Positions 43,961 to 52,870 of a DNA stretch of 64,000 bases are shown piece after piece (positions within the stretch are counted from its first letter, which is position 1; each line of letters begins with the position of its first letter). The notes under the pieces are model-generated. The model did no database searches. It was not told the origin of the DNA and saw only the letters and a program-made list of their open reading frames with translations. The stretch is from Winogradskyella sp. Its GTDB lineage: Bacteria > Bacteroidota > Bacteroidia > Flavobacteriales > Flavobacteriaceae. Position numbers and translations under genes: made by a program. Location of the stretch: positions 331,294 to 395,293 of the forward strand of contig NZ_JABSSU010000005.1 of NCBI RefSeq assembly GCF_013213835.1. Direction: 5' to 3'.

Positions 43961-44428
43961 ATGAGACATACAAGAATCATAGCTTTTCTATTTCTAATTA
44001 CGAGTTGTATAAGTATAAGAACCGACTTTAACTCTGACAATCTTTCTTCATCCACAGATAACGTTTCAGCTGAAGCAGGTATTAGACTAGTTCTAGAACA
44101 ACAAGAAAAGGCATGGAATAATCAAGACCTAGAAGGCTTTATGGAGGGTTATTGGAAAAGTGATCAATTAAAGTTTTATGGCAGTAATGGTTTAACACTT
44201 GGCTGGAATAAAACGTTAGCGAATTACAAAAAAGGATATCCCTCAATAGCTGAAAGTGGTACACTTAATTTTGTCATAAATGATATATCAAAAATTGAAA
44301 ATGACAGTTATTGGGTAATGGGTGAATATCACCTAAAGAGAGAAATTGGTAATGCAGAAGGTGTATTTATGATTATCTTTAAATTGATAGATAACGAATG
44401 GAAGATAGTTGCGGATATGTCTTGTTAA
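43961..44428 (+). CDS. NTF2-like (DUF4440/SnoaL-type) lipoprotein
   Basis: The 155-residue product has a short lipoprotein signal (FLFLITSC, Cys16) and an NTF2-like fold: helix VLEQQEKAWNNQDLEGFMEGYW (split 48-69), then strands ending with WKIVADMSC. Such small exported domains often bind small ligands; catalysis cannot be claimed. A loose inverted repeat (44434-44488) separates it from the convergent STAS gene. Confidence 0.75.
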   Translation: MRHTRIIAFLFLITSCISIRTDFNSDNLSSSTDNVSAEAGIRLVLEQQEKAWNNQDLEGFMEGYWKSDQLKFYGSNGLTLGWNKTLANYKKGYPSIAESGTLNFVINDISKIENDSYWVMGEYHLKREIGNAEGVFMIIFKLIDNEWKIVADMSC

Positions 44429-44523
44429 ACAAAAAGTGCTTCTTAAAGTTTTAATCTATTGAGCTAATACTTATCAGAAACACTTAGAATTACTTAATTT
44501 AAACTAAACTGTTCCATATTTTA

Positions 44524-44811
44524 TTATGCTGCCGCAGTACCTTCTTCAGATTTGAAATGATCATACAACTCTTTACAACCCAATCCCGTAATAGACAGTT
44601 GTTTTGACTTTGTAATAGATTCATTATGTAATCTAGCTAAAGCCATTACCCCATCTCTATCTATAGTTTCAACTTGCTCAATATTAACAATTACTGTATC
44701 GAGTTGGTCGAAAATATTCGTGAAAAATGACTTGAAAGTTTTGAGATTCCTCTTATTTAAAGCACCTTTAATCTCGAAGCGGTTGTTGTGATTTGTAATT
44801 TGTAATTCCAT
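44524..44811 (-). CDS. STAS-domain protein 1 (anti-sigma-factor-antagonist-like)
   Basis: The 95-residue protein is a lone STAS domain: strand FEIKGALNKRN, strand TVIVNIEQV, then ETIDRDGVMALARLH and LSITGLGCKELYDHF. In SpoIIAA-type antagonists the loop is D-S-S-G with a phosphorylated Ser; here it reads D-R-D-G, so the acceptor is an Asp, which could mimic a constant phospho-state. A close paralogue lies at 46191-46469. No partner kinase or phosphatase (RsbW, SpoIIE) is in the window. Confidence 0.8.
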   Translation of the reverse strand: MELQITNHNNRFEIKGALNKRNLKTFKSFFTNIFDQLDTVIVNIEQVETIDRDGVMALARLHNESITKSKQLSITGLGCKELYDHFKSEEGTAAA

Positions 44812-44880
44812 AACAAATAATATTATTTAATTTAATTAGGCTATCAATCAGTAAATTTGTGGTTATTAACCGAGGGTACT

Positions 44881-44888
44881 CAAATATA
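44881..44888 (-). promoter_or_regulatory. Possible -7 box for STAS1
   Basis: On the minus strand TATATTTG fits TAnnTTTG, with a small dyad TCTGA/TCAGA at 44894-44906 directly upstream. A TTG is found 24 nt upstream, farther than usual. The leader would be about 65 nt. Confidence 0.4.
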
Positions 44889-45035
44889 CAATGTCTGATT
44901 TTCAGATAATTGCAATATTAGATAAAAGGTAATTTTGCTAGTTGACGCGTTTTAGAAGTGAAATTTAATCGATAAACGGATAAAGATTATTAATTAATCT
45001 TTAGTTATTTAGGGAAAAATCGGTGCCTACTCTAT

Positions 45036-45137
45036 TTAAACGACAACGTTATCACCAGCCTCTTCATCTTCGAATGAATTCCCTCTAATTTTACTTGGCT
45101 GGTGATAAACCATTGCCTTAAGTTTTTCAGTAAACAT
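45036..45137 (-). CDS. Possible 33-residue small protein, or remnant
   Basis: A minus-strand ATG at 45137 opens a frame of 33 codons ending FEDEEAGDNVVV. The end resembles the PhnA stretch DEDEE...SGDNVVLV encoded 600 bp away, and the DNA shares CTGGTGATAA, so it could be a fragment left by a duplication of phnA. A 12-bp inverted repeat lies inside. Weak evidence for expression. Confidence 0.25.
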   Translation of the reverse strand: MFTEKLKAMVYHQPSKIRGNSFEDEEAGDNVVV

Positions 45138-45470
45138 GGGACTTTATACGCTATTATTTACCCTAATTTAAATTTTAACAAGACTTAAAAATTATTAAAT
45201 CGATGGACTAAAAAAGTTAGTCGTTAGAATACATTTTTATATCGATAAGCACTCAGAAACCTCATTCGACGATAGTAAAGCTTTCTATTCGTAAAAAAAT
45301 AGGCTTTAATTCAATGAAAACTAAATCTTTAATACCTTATAAAGTATCAATATAATGTTGTTCGAAGGTTGTACTTACTATAATAACTCTTTATGATTTA
45401 GTTACTGGCAGATATTTATTTTTAGTATTTATAACTTCATTAAGTTTTACTTTTTGTAACAAAAAAATAG

Positions 45471-46049
45471 TTAAACTCTCTTTATATATTTGGTAATTAT
45501 CACAATATGTTGTGCGCCTACTTTGCCTTCTATATACTCAGCGTTTTCCCTATCTAACCTAATATTTCTGACTGTGGTTCCTTGCTTTACAACCATACTA
45601 GTGCCTTTTACTTATAGGCCTTTGACTAAAACGACATTATCACCAGAATTTAATGTGACACCATTTATGTCCCTATGAATGACTTTATGCTCCTCATCTT
45701 CGTCTTCACCGGTAGCACGCGAAAGTATTAAAGCTTCTTCTTCTAAATACATCATATCTAATAAATCTCGTGACCAACCTTCATTCCTCAATCTCTGTAA
45801 CATTCGCCATGACATTATTTTAACAGCAGTATATTCACTCCACATACTATCATTAAAACATCGCCAATGATTAGGGTTCATCTTTTGCTTTTCTTCGATT
45901 TGATCTTTACATGTTTTACATATTAAAACAGAATTATCAACATTCTCGTTTAATGATGGTGGAATGAGATAATGGGATAAACTATCATTATTGGAACAAA
46001 GTTCACATGTAGTATTACTTCTTTTTTTCAAATGGTTGAGAACATTCAT
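45471..46049 (-). pseudogene. phnA: phnA-like gene interrupted by one in-frame TAA
   Basis: PhnA-family proteins are small zinc-ribbon proteins named from a phosphonate operon, with no settled role. The frame from 46049 encodes the zinc-finger pairs CELC and CKTC (Cys15/18 and about 44/47) and the central domain, then stops at TAA (45612-45614) right after NVVLVKGL. Translation past the stop in the same frame gives VKGTSMVVKQGTTVRNI...ENAEYIEGKV...IVIITKYIKRV and a second TAA at 45471: the expected C-terminal beta domain. Total length with the stop read through is 192 residues, the usual size. One base change (for example GAT or AAT to TAA-type codon) explains it. A sequencing error is possible. 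Confidence 0.8.
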
Positions 46050-46111
46050 GATGAGAAAATTATGTAACCCAAGAATAGAACTATTTTTTCAATGCGTAAC
46101 CTAAGACCTAA

Positions 46112-46142
46112 AAAAAATCCACAATTATTAATCGTGGATTTG
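46112..46142 (-). terminator. Terminator of STAS2
   Basis: On the minus strand AAATCCAC pairs with GTGGATTT around an AT-rich loop and runs into TTTTT; it lies about 50 bp after the STAS2 stop. Confidence 0.8.
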
Positions 46143-46190
46143 AATTCTTCTTATTTGTAGGCGAAATAAGAGGTAAGGGTTAACATGATA

Positions 46191-46469
46191 TTAAGCAATA
46201 CCGTATGTCTTAAAATCGTGATAGATTTCTTTACAACCATTTCCTGTAATGCTAAATGCGCCTTTGCTGTTTTTATGATTAAGATAAAACTCTCTTAAAA
46301 CAGATAGACCAGTAACATCTATTTCTTTAACATTATCGATGTTAATGGTTACATTTCCAATTTTATCCATTAATGCTTTAACGTGACTTTTAAACATTTT
46401 GGCAGTCGTTGTGTTGATTGATCCTTCAATCATACACACACCATTCCTTAAGTTAATTTGTAGTGCCAT
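46191..46469 (-). CDS. STAS-domain protein 2 (anti-sigma-factor-antagonist-like)
   Basis: The 92-residue protein is a lone STAS domain and a paralogue of the one at 44524-44811 (shared FKS.. ..VTINIDNV.EID, and SITG.GCKE.Y.DFK). Its phospho-loop reads D-V-T-G, so a Thr could accept phosphate, unlike the Asp of STAS1. It has its own terminator, and a long 325-bp leader region carries a TCGTCG-type motif. The partner is unknown. Confidence 0.8.
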   Translation of the reverse strand: MALQINLRNGVCMIEGSINTTTAKMFKSHVKALMDKIGNVTINIDNVKEIDVTGLSVLREFYLNHKNSKGAFSITGNGCKEIYHDFKTYGIA

Positions 46470-46794
46470 TGCTTTTGAGATTTGGGGGTTATTATTTAGT
46501 TTATTTATTTAATATTCTAAATCCAAAACGAATAATTTATTCGTCTCAATTAAACTTTAGTTACTATTCTTCTTGGAATCTGCCAAGCTTGTAGGGTTCG
46601 AATAATCAACTAAACGCAAGCGGTAGGCAATGTAAGATAAATCAATTTATCTAAAATTAATTCCAAAATTCTTTATAAGTTTTTTTTGTGTAGTCGAAAT
46701 GCAATAATCCTTCGACGAATGAAAAAAAGAGTTTAAGGTTTCAAAAATGTTGAATACTTAAACTCTTTCTTTTGAAGTAATAAATACCTCTACT
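46470..46794. other. 325-bp intergenic region upstream of STAS2
   Basis: It contains the terminator of LruC gene A (46722-46770), a TCGTCG motif (46711-46720) right behind it, and an AT-rich stretch with ATAAATTATTCG-type repeats before STAS2. No gene is evident. The promoter of STAS2 must lie here, but no consensus box stands out. Confidence 0.5.
46722..46770 (-). terminator. Terminator of LruC lipoprotein gene A
   Basis: The 12-bp arms AAAGAGTTTAAG (46726-46737) and CTTAAACTCTTT (46757-46768) enclose a 19-nt loop; the minus strand then reads TTTTTTT. The terminator of gene B has the same arm sequence. Confidence 0.8.
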
Positions 46795-48792
46795 CTAATT
46801 CTTTAACAGGTTTGAGTTTCTGTTTCCTGGATTATCTTTATACCAGTCAGCAAAACTATTTCCTCCTGAAGTCGCCCAATCGTTAAAACGGTTATAAGCA
46901 TTATAAATTCTAACATTTTCTTTAGGCACTTTAAAATCGTGTATTACACTAATAGCCCAAGGAAAGCCAGTATCAGAAATAAAGTCACCATCTGGATCTC
47001 TATTAACACCATTAAATTCTTGAATATTACCACCTAAATCTGTACTATTTCCATATGGCAAATGTATTTCATTACTTCTTACCATATTTCTAATTAAAAA
47101 TGGATTAAATGGTGCAGTACCAAGTTGAGAAGTGCTTATTGGTTGGGTAAATACAACAGAAATAGTAGTCTCATTTAAAAAGTTATCTTGATCATCGGTG
47201 AAGATGATAACAGCATTCTGTTGATTAGCTTCAGTGCCGTTAGCATTAAGCTCTATATAGTTTTGTGTATAAACCGCACCTGTAACACTTTCCACTAAAG
47301 AGCTTGGAACACCTTCTAACTCTATTCCAAATCCGTTTGTAAAACCTGCTCCATTAGACTTAACCTTAGTAATAAAATCTATCTGTACTGCTTCATTATT
47401 AGAATTTAAAACAGCTATAGCTTTATAATTGATGGCAACATCATTAAAATCATAATCGCCGTAAGAAGGCCATAAGTCTTCAAAAGCTATAGTTCCTGTC
47501 CCAAATTTACTTGGCGTAAATATTTCGAATGCTTTTTCAGCTTCAGTTGGAAAAGCATCTTGAGAGTCAACTACTCCATCACCATCCGTATCAGTTGTAT
47601 CTGGTGTGTCAGGGAATATCCTAAATGTGGTTAAATCGCTTATTGGTCTATTAAAATTTGTACCATTACCAGCATTAACACCATAGATATATTGCCAGCT
47701 GCCTGTTACAGTATCCATTATAATTAAATTGCCATCAAGATCATTACCCGCAAGCCATAGGTCTCCATTAGAATCAAAAGTTAATGACGTTGGACTAAAA
47801 GGTAAACTTTCAGCACTAATTCTTTCACTTTGATAAACATTATTAGCATCTAATGTTAATCTGTATAATCCACCATGAGTACATAAAAATAAAGTACCAT
47901 CATCAGCAAAAACTAAATCACCACCACCAGTATAATGCAATCCTTCAATATAGAATCCTTGAAGCACATCACCATTATTTGGATCAATAGTATATATTAC
48001 ATTGTGTGTAGAAAAGTATAATAAACCATCATTACTATTGAACTCTAGTCTTGGGCCACCACCATAGAGGTTATCAACTATGGTCCATTCATCCGTTTCA
48101 ATATCATATCTCATCAATGGATGTGGATATGCATAACCAATAGAATACAGAGCTTTATTATCTTGATCTATCGCAGCTGTCCAGCTACCCATAGGCATTT
48201 CTGAAAGCAAAGTATAAGATCCATCTAATGGATCTACCTGAAACAAATTACCATAACCATTGACGCAGTAAAAATAATCTATAACACCGTTTTTAGCTGC
48301 TATAGCCGCGGTTCTTCCTGTTGATTCTTGAAATGTATAATTAATCTGATTATTTATAACATCAACCATCTCCCCAGAATATTGAAGATTATCTTTTCTT
48401 CGGATATAAACTTTATCGCAATATTTAGGTAATGTAATAGATTGTACTAAAGTACCATCTACAGCAATACCTGTCATGACTTGCTTGTTGATTATGTCAT
48501 CTCTGTAGATGTCTTCTGTAACAGTATTACCTCCTTCATCTTCATAGGTTACCGTTTCTACAAAATAATCAATATCTGAGGTAGCAAATACCTCATATAT
48601 AGCATTAGAATTATCTGATATTGTTACAGTAACTTCGTGTGAAGTACTGTAATCGAATCCTTCAGGAATATTAATGACTTCTTCGGTTGGTTCACTATTA
48701 GAATTACTTGAATCGTTAACATCTGGTTTAGCACATGAAACTATAGATGCCAAAAGTAATAAGACGAGAGGTTTTAAGTTAAATCGGATCAT
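46795..48792 (-). CDS. LruC-domain lipoprotein A
   Basis: The 665-residue lipoprotein (LLASIVSC, Cys20; Asp/Ser/Asn-rich linker) has an Ig-like part (40-160), a propeller-like region of short repeats at about 165-375 (FQVDPLDGSY, LYSIGY, LYFSTHN, LWLAGND), a calcium-binding type-3 repeat DTDGDGVVDSQDAFP (401-415), and a C-terminal LruC/DUF4842 domain (about 420-660; DLWPSYGDYDFNDVAINYK, HLPYGN, FPWAISV, RFNDWATSGG). It is likely surface-exposed. A tandem paralogue lies upstream. Proximity to the exopolysaccharide operon suggests a cell-surface or matrix role, by inference. Confidence 0.87.
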   Translation of the reverse strand: MIRFNLKPLVLLLLASIVSCAKPDVNDSSNSNSEPTEEVINIPEGFDYSTSHEVTVTISDNSNAIYEVFATSDIDYFVETVTYEDEGGNTVTEDIYRDDIINKQVMTGIAVDGTLVQSITLPKYCDKVYIRRKDNLQYSGEMVDVINNQINYTFQESTGRTAAIAAKNGVIDYFYCVNGYGNLFQVDPLDGSYTLLSEMPMGSWTAAIDQDNKALYSIGYAYPHPLMRYDIETDEWTIVDNLYGGGPRLEFNSNDGLLYFSTHNVIYTIDPNNGDVLQGFYIEGLHYTGGGDLVFADDGTLFLCTHGGLYRLTLDANNVYQSERISAESLPFSPTSLTFDSNGDLWLAGNDLDGNLIIMDTVTGSWQYIYGVNAGNGTNFNRPISDLTTFRIFPDTPDTTDTDGDGVVDSQDAFPTEAEKAFEIFTPSKFGTGTIAFEDLWPSYGDYDFNDVAINYKAIAVLNSNNEAVQIDFITKVKSNGAGFTNGFGIELEGVPSSLVESVTGAVYTQNYIELNANGTEANQQNAVIIFTDDQDNFLNETTISVVFTQPISTSQLGTAPFNPFLIRNMVRSNEIHLPYGNSTDLGGNIQEFNGVNRDPDGDFISDTGFPWAISVIHDFKVPKENVRIYNAYNRFNDWATSGGNSFADWYKDNPGNRNSNLLKN

Positions 48793-48916
48793 AGGTATTA
48801 GGTTAAATTCAGGGCGGTAAACAACTTAAAATTAACCATTTAACCTACATCCGTGATTATTATTCTATTCATGAACATTAAATGTCGATAAAATACAAAT
48901 AACTTACGACGAAATG

Positions 48917-48967
48917 CAAAAAGAAGAGTTTAAGCCTACACTATTACAATGCATTCTTAAACTCTAA
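48917..48967 (-). terminator. Terminator of LruC lipoprotein gene B
   Basis: Arms AGAGTTTAAG (48925-48934) and CTTAAACTCT (48956-48965) with a 21-nt loop, then TCTTTTT on the minus strand. The arms equal those of gene A's terminator while the loops differ. Confidence 0.75.
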
Positions 48968-48990
48968 TCTAGGGTTTTAGGGGTTATATT

Positions 48991-50991
48991 TTAATCGTTG
49001 AGTAGGTTTGAATTTCTGTTACCAGGATTATCTTTATACCAATCGGCAAAGTTGTTACCGCCTGAGGTTGCCCAGTCATTGAATCTATTATATGCATTAT
49101 AAATTCTAACATTCTCTTTAGGCACTTTAAAATCGTGAATAACACTAATTGCCCAAGGAAAACCAGTATCTGAAATAAAGTTACCGTCAGGATCTCTATT
49201 AATGCCATTAAAATTTTGAATATTTCCACCTAAATCTGTAGTATTTGCATATGGTAGATGTATTTCATTACTTCTCTCCATATTTCTAATTAAAAACGGA
49301 TTAAATGGCGCTGCACCTAATTGTTCCGTTGTAATTGGTTGTGTAAATACTACGGATATTGTTGTTTCATTTAAGAAATTATCTTGATCATCCGTGAAAA
49401 TAATGACAGCATTCTGTTGATTAGCTTCAGTACCATTAGCATTTAAATTAATATAATTTTGTGTATAAACGGCACCTGTAACACTTTCTACAAGTGAACT
49501 TGGTACTCCTTCGAGTTCAATTCCGAAACCATTTGTAAAACCCGCACCATTTGCTTTTACTTTTGTAATAAAATCAATTTGTACGGCTTCATTATCAGAA
49601 TTTAATATTGCAATTGCCTTATAGTTGACTGCAACATCGTTAAAATCATAATCGCCATAAGACGGCCACAAGTCTTCAAAAGCTATGGTTCCTGTACCAA
49701 ATTTACTTGGTGTAAATATCTCGAAGGCCTTTTCTGCTTCTTCTGGGAATGCATCTTGCGAATCTACTACTCCATCTCCATCGGTATCTGTCGTATCTGG
49801 TGTTTCTGGGAATATTCTAAATGTAGTTAAATCGTTTATTTTTCTTCCAAAGTTTGTACCATTACCAGCATTAGAACCATAAATATATTCCCATCCACCA
49901 GTGACAGTATCCATTATTATTAAATTGGCATCACTAATAGCATCCGCTAACCATAAATCACCATTAGAATCTATGGTCATTGAGGTTGGTGTAAATGGTA
50001 AATTATCTGCACTTAACCTAATTGCATCATAACTTGTTCCATTAAACTCACATCTATAAAGTCCTGAAAAGGATGCTAAATAAAGTGTTCCATCATTTTC
50101 ATCAAATTTCAAATCACCACCATTTGTATTATGAAGACCATTGACATCCCATTGATTTAAGACTTGACCTGTTTGGGGGTCAATTGTTCTTAAATAATCT
50201 CTATTTGAAAAATATAATAAGTTGTCATTAATATTATAATCTAGTCTTGGTCCACCGAAACCCATATTAGCAATGGTTGTCCAGTTGCCAGTCTGAATAT
50301 CGTACTTCATCAACGGATATGGGCTAGATCTACCAATAGAATACATCACCAAATTTACTTGGTCTATAGCTGCAGTATAGCTACCCATTGGCATTTCAGA
50401 CAAATATGTATATGAACCATCTGTTGGATCTACTTGAAATAAATCGCCTTCACCATTAACACAGAACAAATAATCAACAACACCACTTTTACCAACAAAC
50501 TCAGCAGTTCTGCCAGATGAATCTATGAAATTATAATTAATCTCATTATTAACTATGCTTACCATCTCACCAGAAAACTTTAAGCTTTCGTTTCTTCTAA
50601 TATATACCTGCGTACAATAACTTGGAATAGTAATAGTTTGTTCCAGAACACCATTCTTTGCTACTCCTTTAAGCACTTGTTTGTTAATTATATCATCCCT
50701 GTAAACATCCTCTGTTACAATTTCATCAGATTCATTTAAATAAGTTTGGGTACCGTCAAAGTAAGCATCTTCAGAAGTTATAAAAATCTCATAAATGGCA
50801 TTTGAGTTGTCATTTATAGACACCTCAACTGTCTTATAGGTGCTATAATCAAATCCATTAGGTATATTAATACTTACCTCATCCGGATTATCATCATTGT
50901 TGTTATTCGAATCACTAGTATCTGGCTTAGCACAAGACACAATAAGTGCTAAAGAGAAAATCGATAGTCCTTTTAATATTTGCTTTGTCAT
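48991..50991 (-). CDS. LruC-domain lipoprotein B, tandem paralogue of A
   Basis: The 666-residue lipoprotein (SLALIVSC, Cys20) has the same layout as gene A: Ig-like part, propeller-like repeats (165-375), the same type-3 repeat DTDGDGVVDSQDAFP, and a LruC domain that is almost identical to A's, while the propeller and N-terminus differ clearly. DNA differences in the LruC part are mostly synonymous. This points to an old duplication kept by selection. The 175 bp upstream carries a TCATCG/TATCG motif pair similar to that before gene A. Its ligand is unknown. Confidence 0.87.
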   Translation of the reverse strand: MTKQILKGLSIFSLALIVSCAKPDTSDSNNNNDDNPDEVSINIPNGFDYSTYKTVEVSINDNSNAIYEIFITSEDAYFDGTQTYLNESDEIVTEDVYRDDIINKQVLKGVAKNGVLEQTITIPSYCTQVYIRRNESLKFSGEMVSIVNNEINYNFIDSSGRTAEFVGKSGVVDYLFCVNGEGDLFQVDPTDGSYTYLSEMPMGSYTAAIDQVNLVMYSIGRSSPYPLMKYDIQTGNWTTIANMGFGGPRLDYNINDNLLYFSNRDYLRTIDPQTGQVLNQWDVNGLHNTNGGDLKFDENDGTLYLASFSGLYRCEFNGTSYDAIRLSADNLPFTPTSMTIDSNGDLWLADAISDANLIIMDTVTGGWEYIYGSNAGNGTNFGRKINDLTTFRIFPETPDTTDTDGDGVVDSQDAFPEEAEKAFEIFTPSKFGTGTIAFEDLWPSYGDYDFNDVAVNYKAIAILNSDNEAVQIDFITKVKANGAGFTNGFGIELEGVPSSLVESVTGAVYTQNYINLNANGTEANQQNAVIIFTDDQDNFLNETTISVVFTQPITTEQLGAAPFNPFLIRNMERSNEIHLPYANTTDLGGNIQNFNGINRDPDGNFISDTGFPWAISVIHDFKVPKENVRIYNAYNRFNDWATSGGNNFADWYKDNPGNRNSNLLND

Positions 50992-51166
50992 TGGTATAAT
51001 TATTTATTTGGGTCATTTAAAATGTGAAATTAACTTACATTCACACCTTATTTATTCGTTTTTCTATATTACGTCACGCACGATAGTTAAATAACTTTTT
51101 ACTATCGATGAATCGTAAAATCTCAATTTCATCTTAAAATTAGGGACATGCATCAGGTTGGCGGTA

Positions 51167-51625
51167 CTATATTATGGATCCTGACGCTATGATTTTTAAG
51201 TATTCTTGTACTGAAAACAAACTTTGAAAAAACGTCTGTTTTACTGCTTTATTTTTTTGTTCTTCTTGATTTAAAGCCACAATCTTTTCTTGTCTTTTTA
51301 GATAAGTTTTTAAAACCTCTAAAATCTCTAAGTCTGATAATTCTGCTATAAAACCTAAGTGTTTTAAATTATATTTATTCGAAAGAAACCTTGCACCAGC
51401 TCTTACCGAAGAGGTTTTTGATTTATTCCTCTTAATATTTATCACATTAGCATTCTCACATTGATCTGCTATTTCGGCTAAACCTTCAAACGCTTCTTCA
51501 TTCGGATTTGCACAAACCAAACAGACTTTAGCATCTTTGATTTTATTTATGCTGTCAATGAAGTGCGATTTGAGATTGAAATTCTCAAATGAGTTAAACA
51601 CTATAATTAATCCTGTCTTCATCAT
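51167..51625 (-). CDS. Small exopolysaccharide-operon protein, degenerate glycosyltransferase-like
   Basis: The 152-residue cytosolic protein is last in the exopolysaccharide operon, 19 bp after a GT2 gene. Its layout recalls the first half of a GT-A domain: strand TGLIIVFNSF, helix, strand AKVCLVCANPN, and IKRNKSKTSSVRAGARFLS, which parallels the NxGxxxAxNxGxxxA stretch of GT2 enzymes. Where GT2 proteins have the metal-binding D-x-D, it reads GFIAELSD. It therefore looks like a non-catalytic relative, perhaps regulatory. This reading is tentative; no firm family was recognised. Confidence 0.55.
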   Translation of the reverse strand: MMKTGLIIVFNSFENFNLKSHFIDSINKIKDAKVCLVCANPNEEAFEGLAEIADQCENANVINIKRNKSKTSSVRAGARFLSNKYNLKHLGFIAELSDLEILEVLKTYLKRQEKIVALNQEEQKNKAVKQTFFQSLFSVQEYLKIIASGSII

Positions 51626-51644
51626 ATCTTTTTAGCATTTTTAG

Positions 51645-52835
51645 TTATACAGCTCTCTTTGCTCGTTCCCAGTTTACAGATTGATTGTTATTAATAAATC
51701 TGAAAAAACCAAGAACCACAGATAAGTTCATTATAAAAAAGTAATATGGCACAAAAAGCACCTTGACTTTAAGGGATTTATTTTCTAGTATCCAACCTAA
51801 ACCTGCAGCTATATAAAATAATACTTGTAACCAGAATAAAGTGGCATAGAATCCGAAATCAAAGATTCCTTCATTTACGGCTAGTGCGGTTGACACTGGG
51901 ATTAATAGAATTAAACACAAAGGTGTTAGTGTCCATCTTAGAACACGATGAGAAATGTACTGAAATGACAATACACCGTATTTAAAAATGTTCATTAACG
52001 ATCTCATTCGTATCACAGATTGAATACCTCCAGCAGATATTCTGATTTTACGCTTTAATTCTTCACCAACATCAGCTGAAGCAGTTTCTATAGCATAAGC
52101 TTCAGGATTATATTGTATTGTATAACCTTTTTTAGCAACTCTTAATGAGATAATGAAATCATCTAGTAAAGTATCTGGTTCTACTTCGTTATATAGTTCC
52201 GTTCTAATGGCAAATAATTCACCTGCAGCTCCCACAGCAGAATATAATTCTGCATCCCACTTTTTGAGCGTAGATTCATAACGCCAATACAACCCTTCAC
52301 CAGCACCAGCAGCTGCATCTGCTTCTTTACTAATAATTCGTTTTTCACCAGAAACACAACCTACCTTAGGATCTTTAAAACAATTGACAATATGCATTAT
52401 AGAGTCTTCTCCTAGGTTTGTATTAGCATCGCTAAACACAACAATTGGTGTGTCTACAAAAGGCATAACTCTATTCATGGCATTGATTTTTCCTTTTCGT
52501 TCATCTTTATGATAAACACCAACACCTTCATACTGCTCAATGAGTTTATTAGTGCCGTCATTAGAACCATCTGTTACCCATGCAATTTTTAACTTATCTT
52601 TAGGGTAATTCAAACTCAAGGAGTTTTCTATTTTTTGTTTTACAAAATCCTTTTCGTTATATGCAGGAATTAATAAAGTAACTTCAGGGAGTTCTTTATC
52701 ATCTTTAAAGTCTTCATAATTTTTCTTAAATAGACGCTTAATTTTCACCATTACGAATAACACAATACCATATCCTATATAGGTGTAAAATATTATGAAA
52801 AGTAGGATCCAAAAGATTAATTCTAAAGTTGTCAT
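51645..52835 (-). CDS. Membrane GT2 glycosyltransferase (exopolysaccharide)
   Basis: The 396-residue protein has an N-terminal membrane helix (about 5-30), a GT-A domain (VTLLIPAYNE; DGSNDGT with Asp89; FSDANTN with Asp136; later LLDDFIISLRV with the ED-type catalytic acid; RKIRISAGG), and two to three C-terminal helices (about 295-390). The fold and topology resemble processive enzymes such as PgaC, but the QxxRW motif is not evident. It probably adds sugars to a lipid-linked repeat unit or a chain at the inner membrane. Confidence 0.9.
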   Translation of the reverse strand: MTTLELIFWILLFIIFYTYIGYGIVLFVMVKIKRLFKKNYEDFKDDKELPEVTLLIPAYNEKDFVKQKIENSLSLNYPKDKLKIAWVTDGSNDGTNKLIEQYEGVGVYHKDERKGKINAMNRVMPFVDTPIVVFSDANTNLGEDSIMHIVNCFKDPKVGCVSGEKRIISKEADAAAGAGEGLYWRYESTLKKWDAELYSAVGAAGELFAIRTELYNEVEPDTLLDDFIISLRVAKKGYTIQYNPEAYAIETASADVGEELKRKIRISAGGIQSVIRMRSLMNIFKYGVLSFQYISHRVLRWTLTPLCLILLIPVSTALAVNEGIFDFGFYATLFWLQVLFYIAAGLGWILENKSLKVKVLFVPYYFFIMNLSVVLGFFRFINNNQSVNWERAKRAV

Positions 52836-52870
52836 AAGTTGTAGGTTTTGGGGCTTTATTTTTTTCTATA

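Larger units (their letters stand above)
44812..45470. other. 659-bp region without a confident gene
   Basis: Between STAS1 and the broken phnA. It holds a possible promoter for STAS1, a 12-bp perfect inverted repeat (45049-45060 and 45097-45108) inside a possible 33-codon minus-strand frame, and one copy of the TCGTCG motif (45265-45275). The last 100 bp is AT-rich with nothing I can name. Confidence 0.5.
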
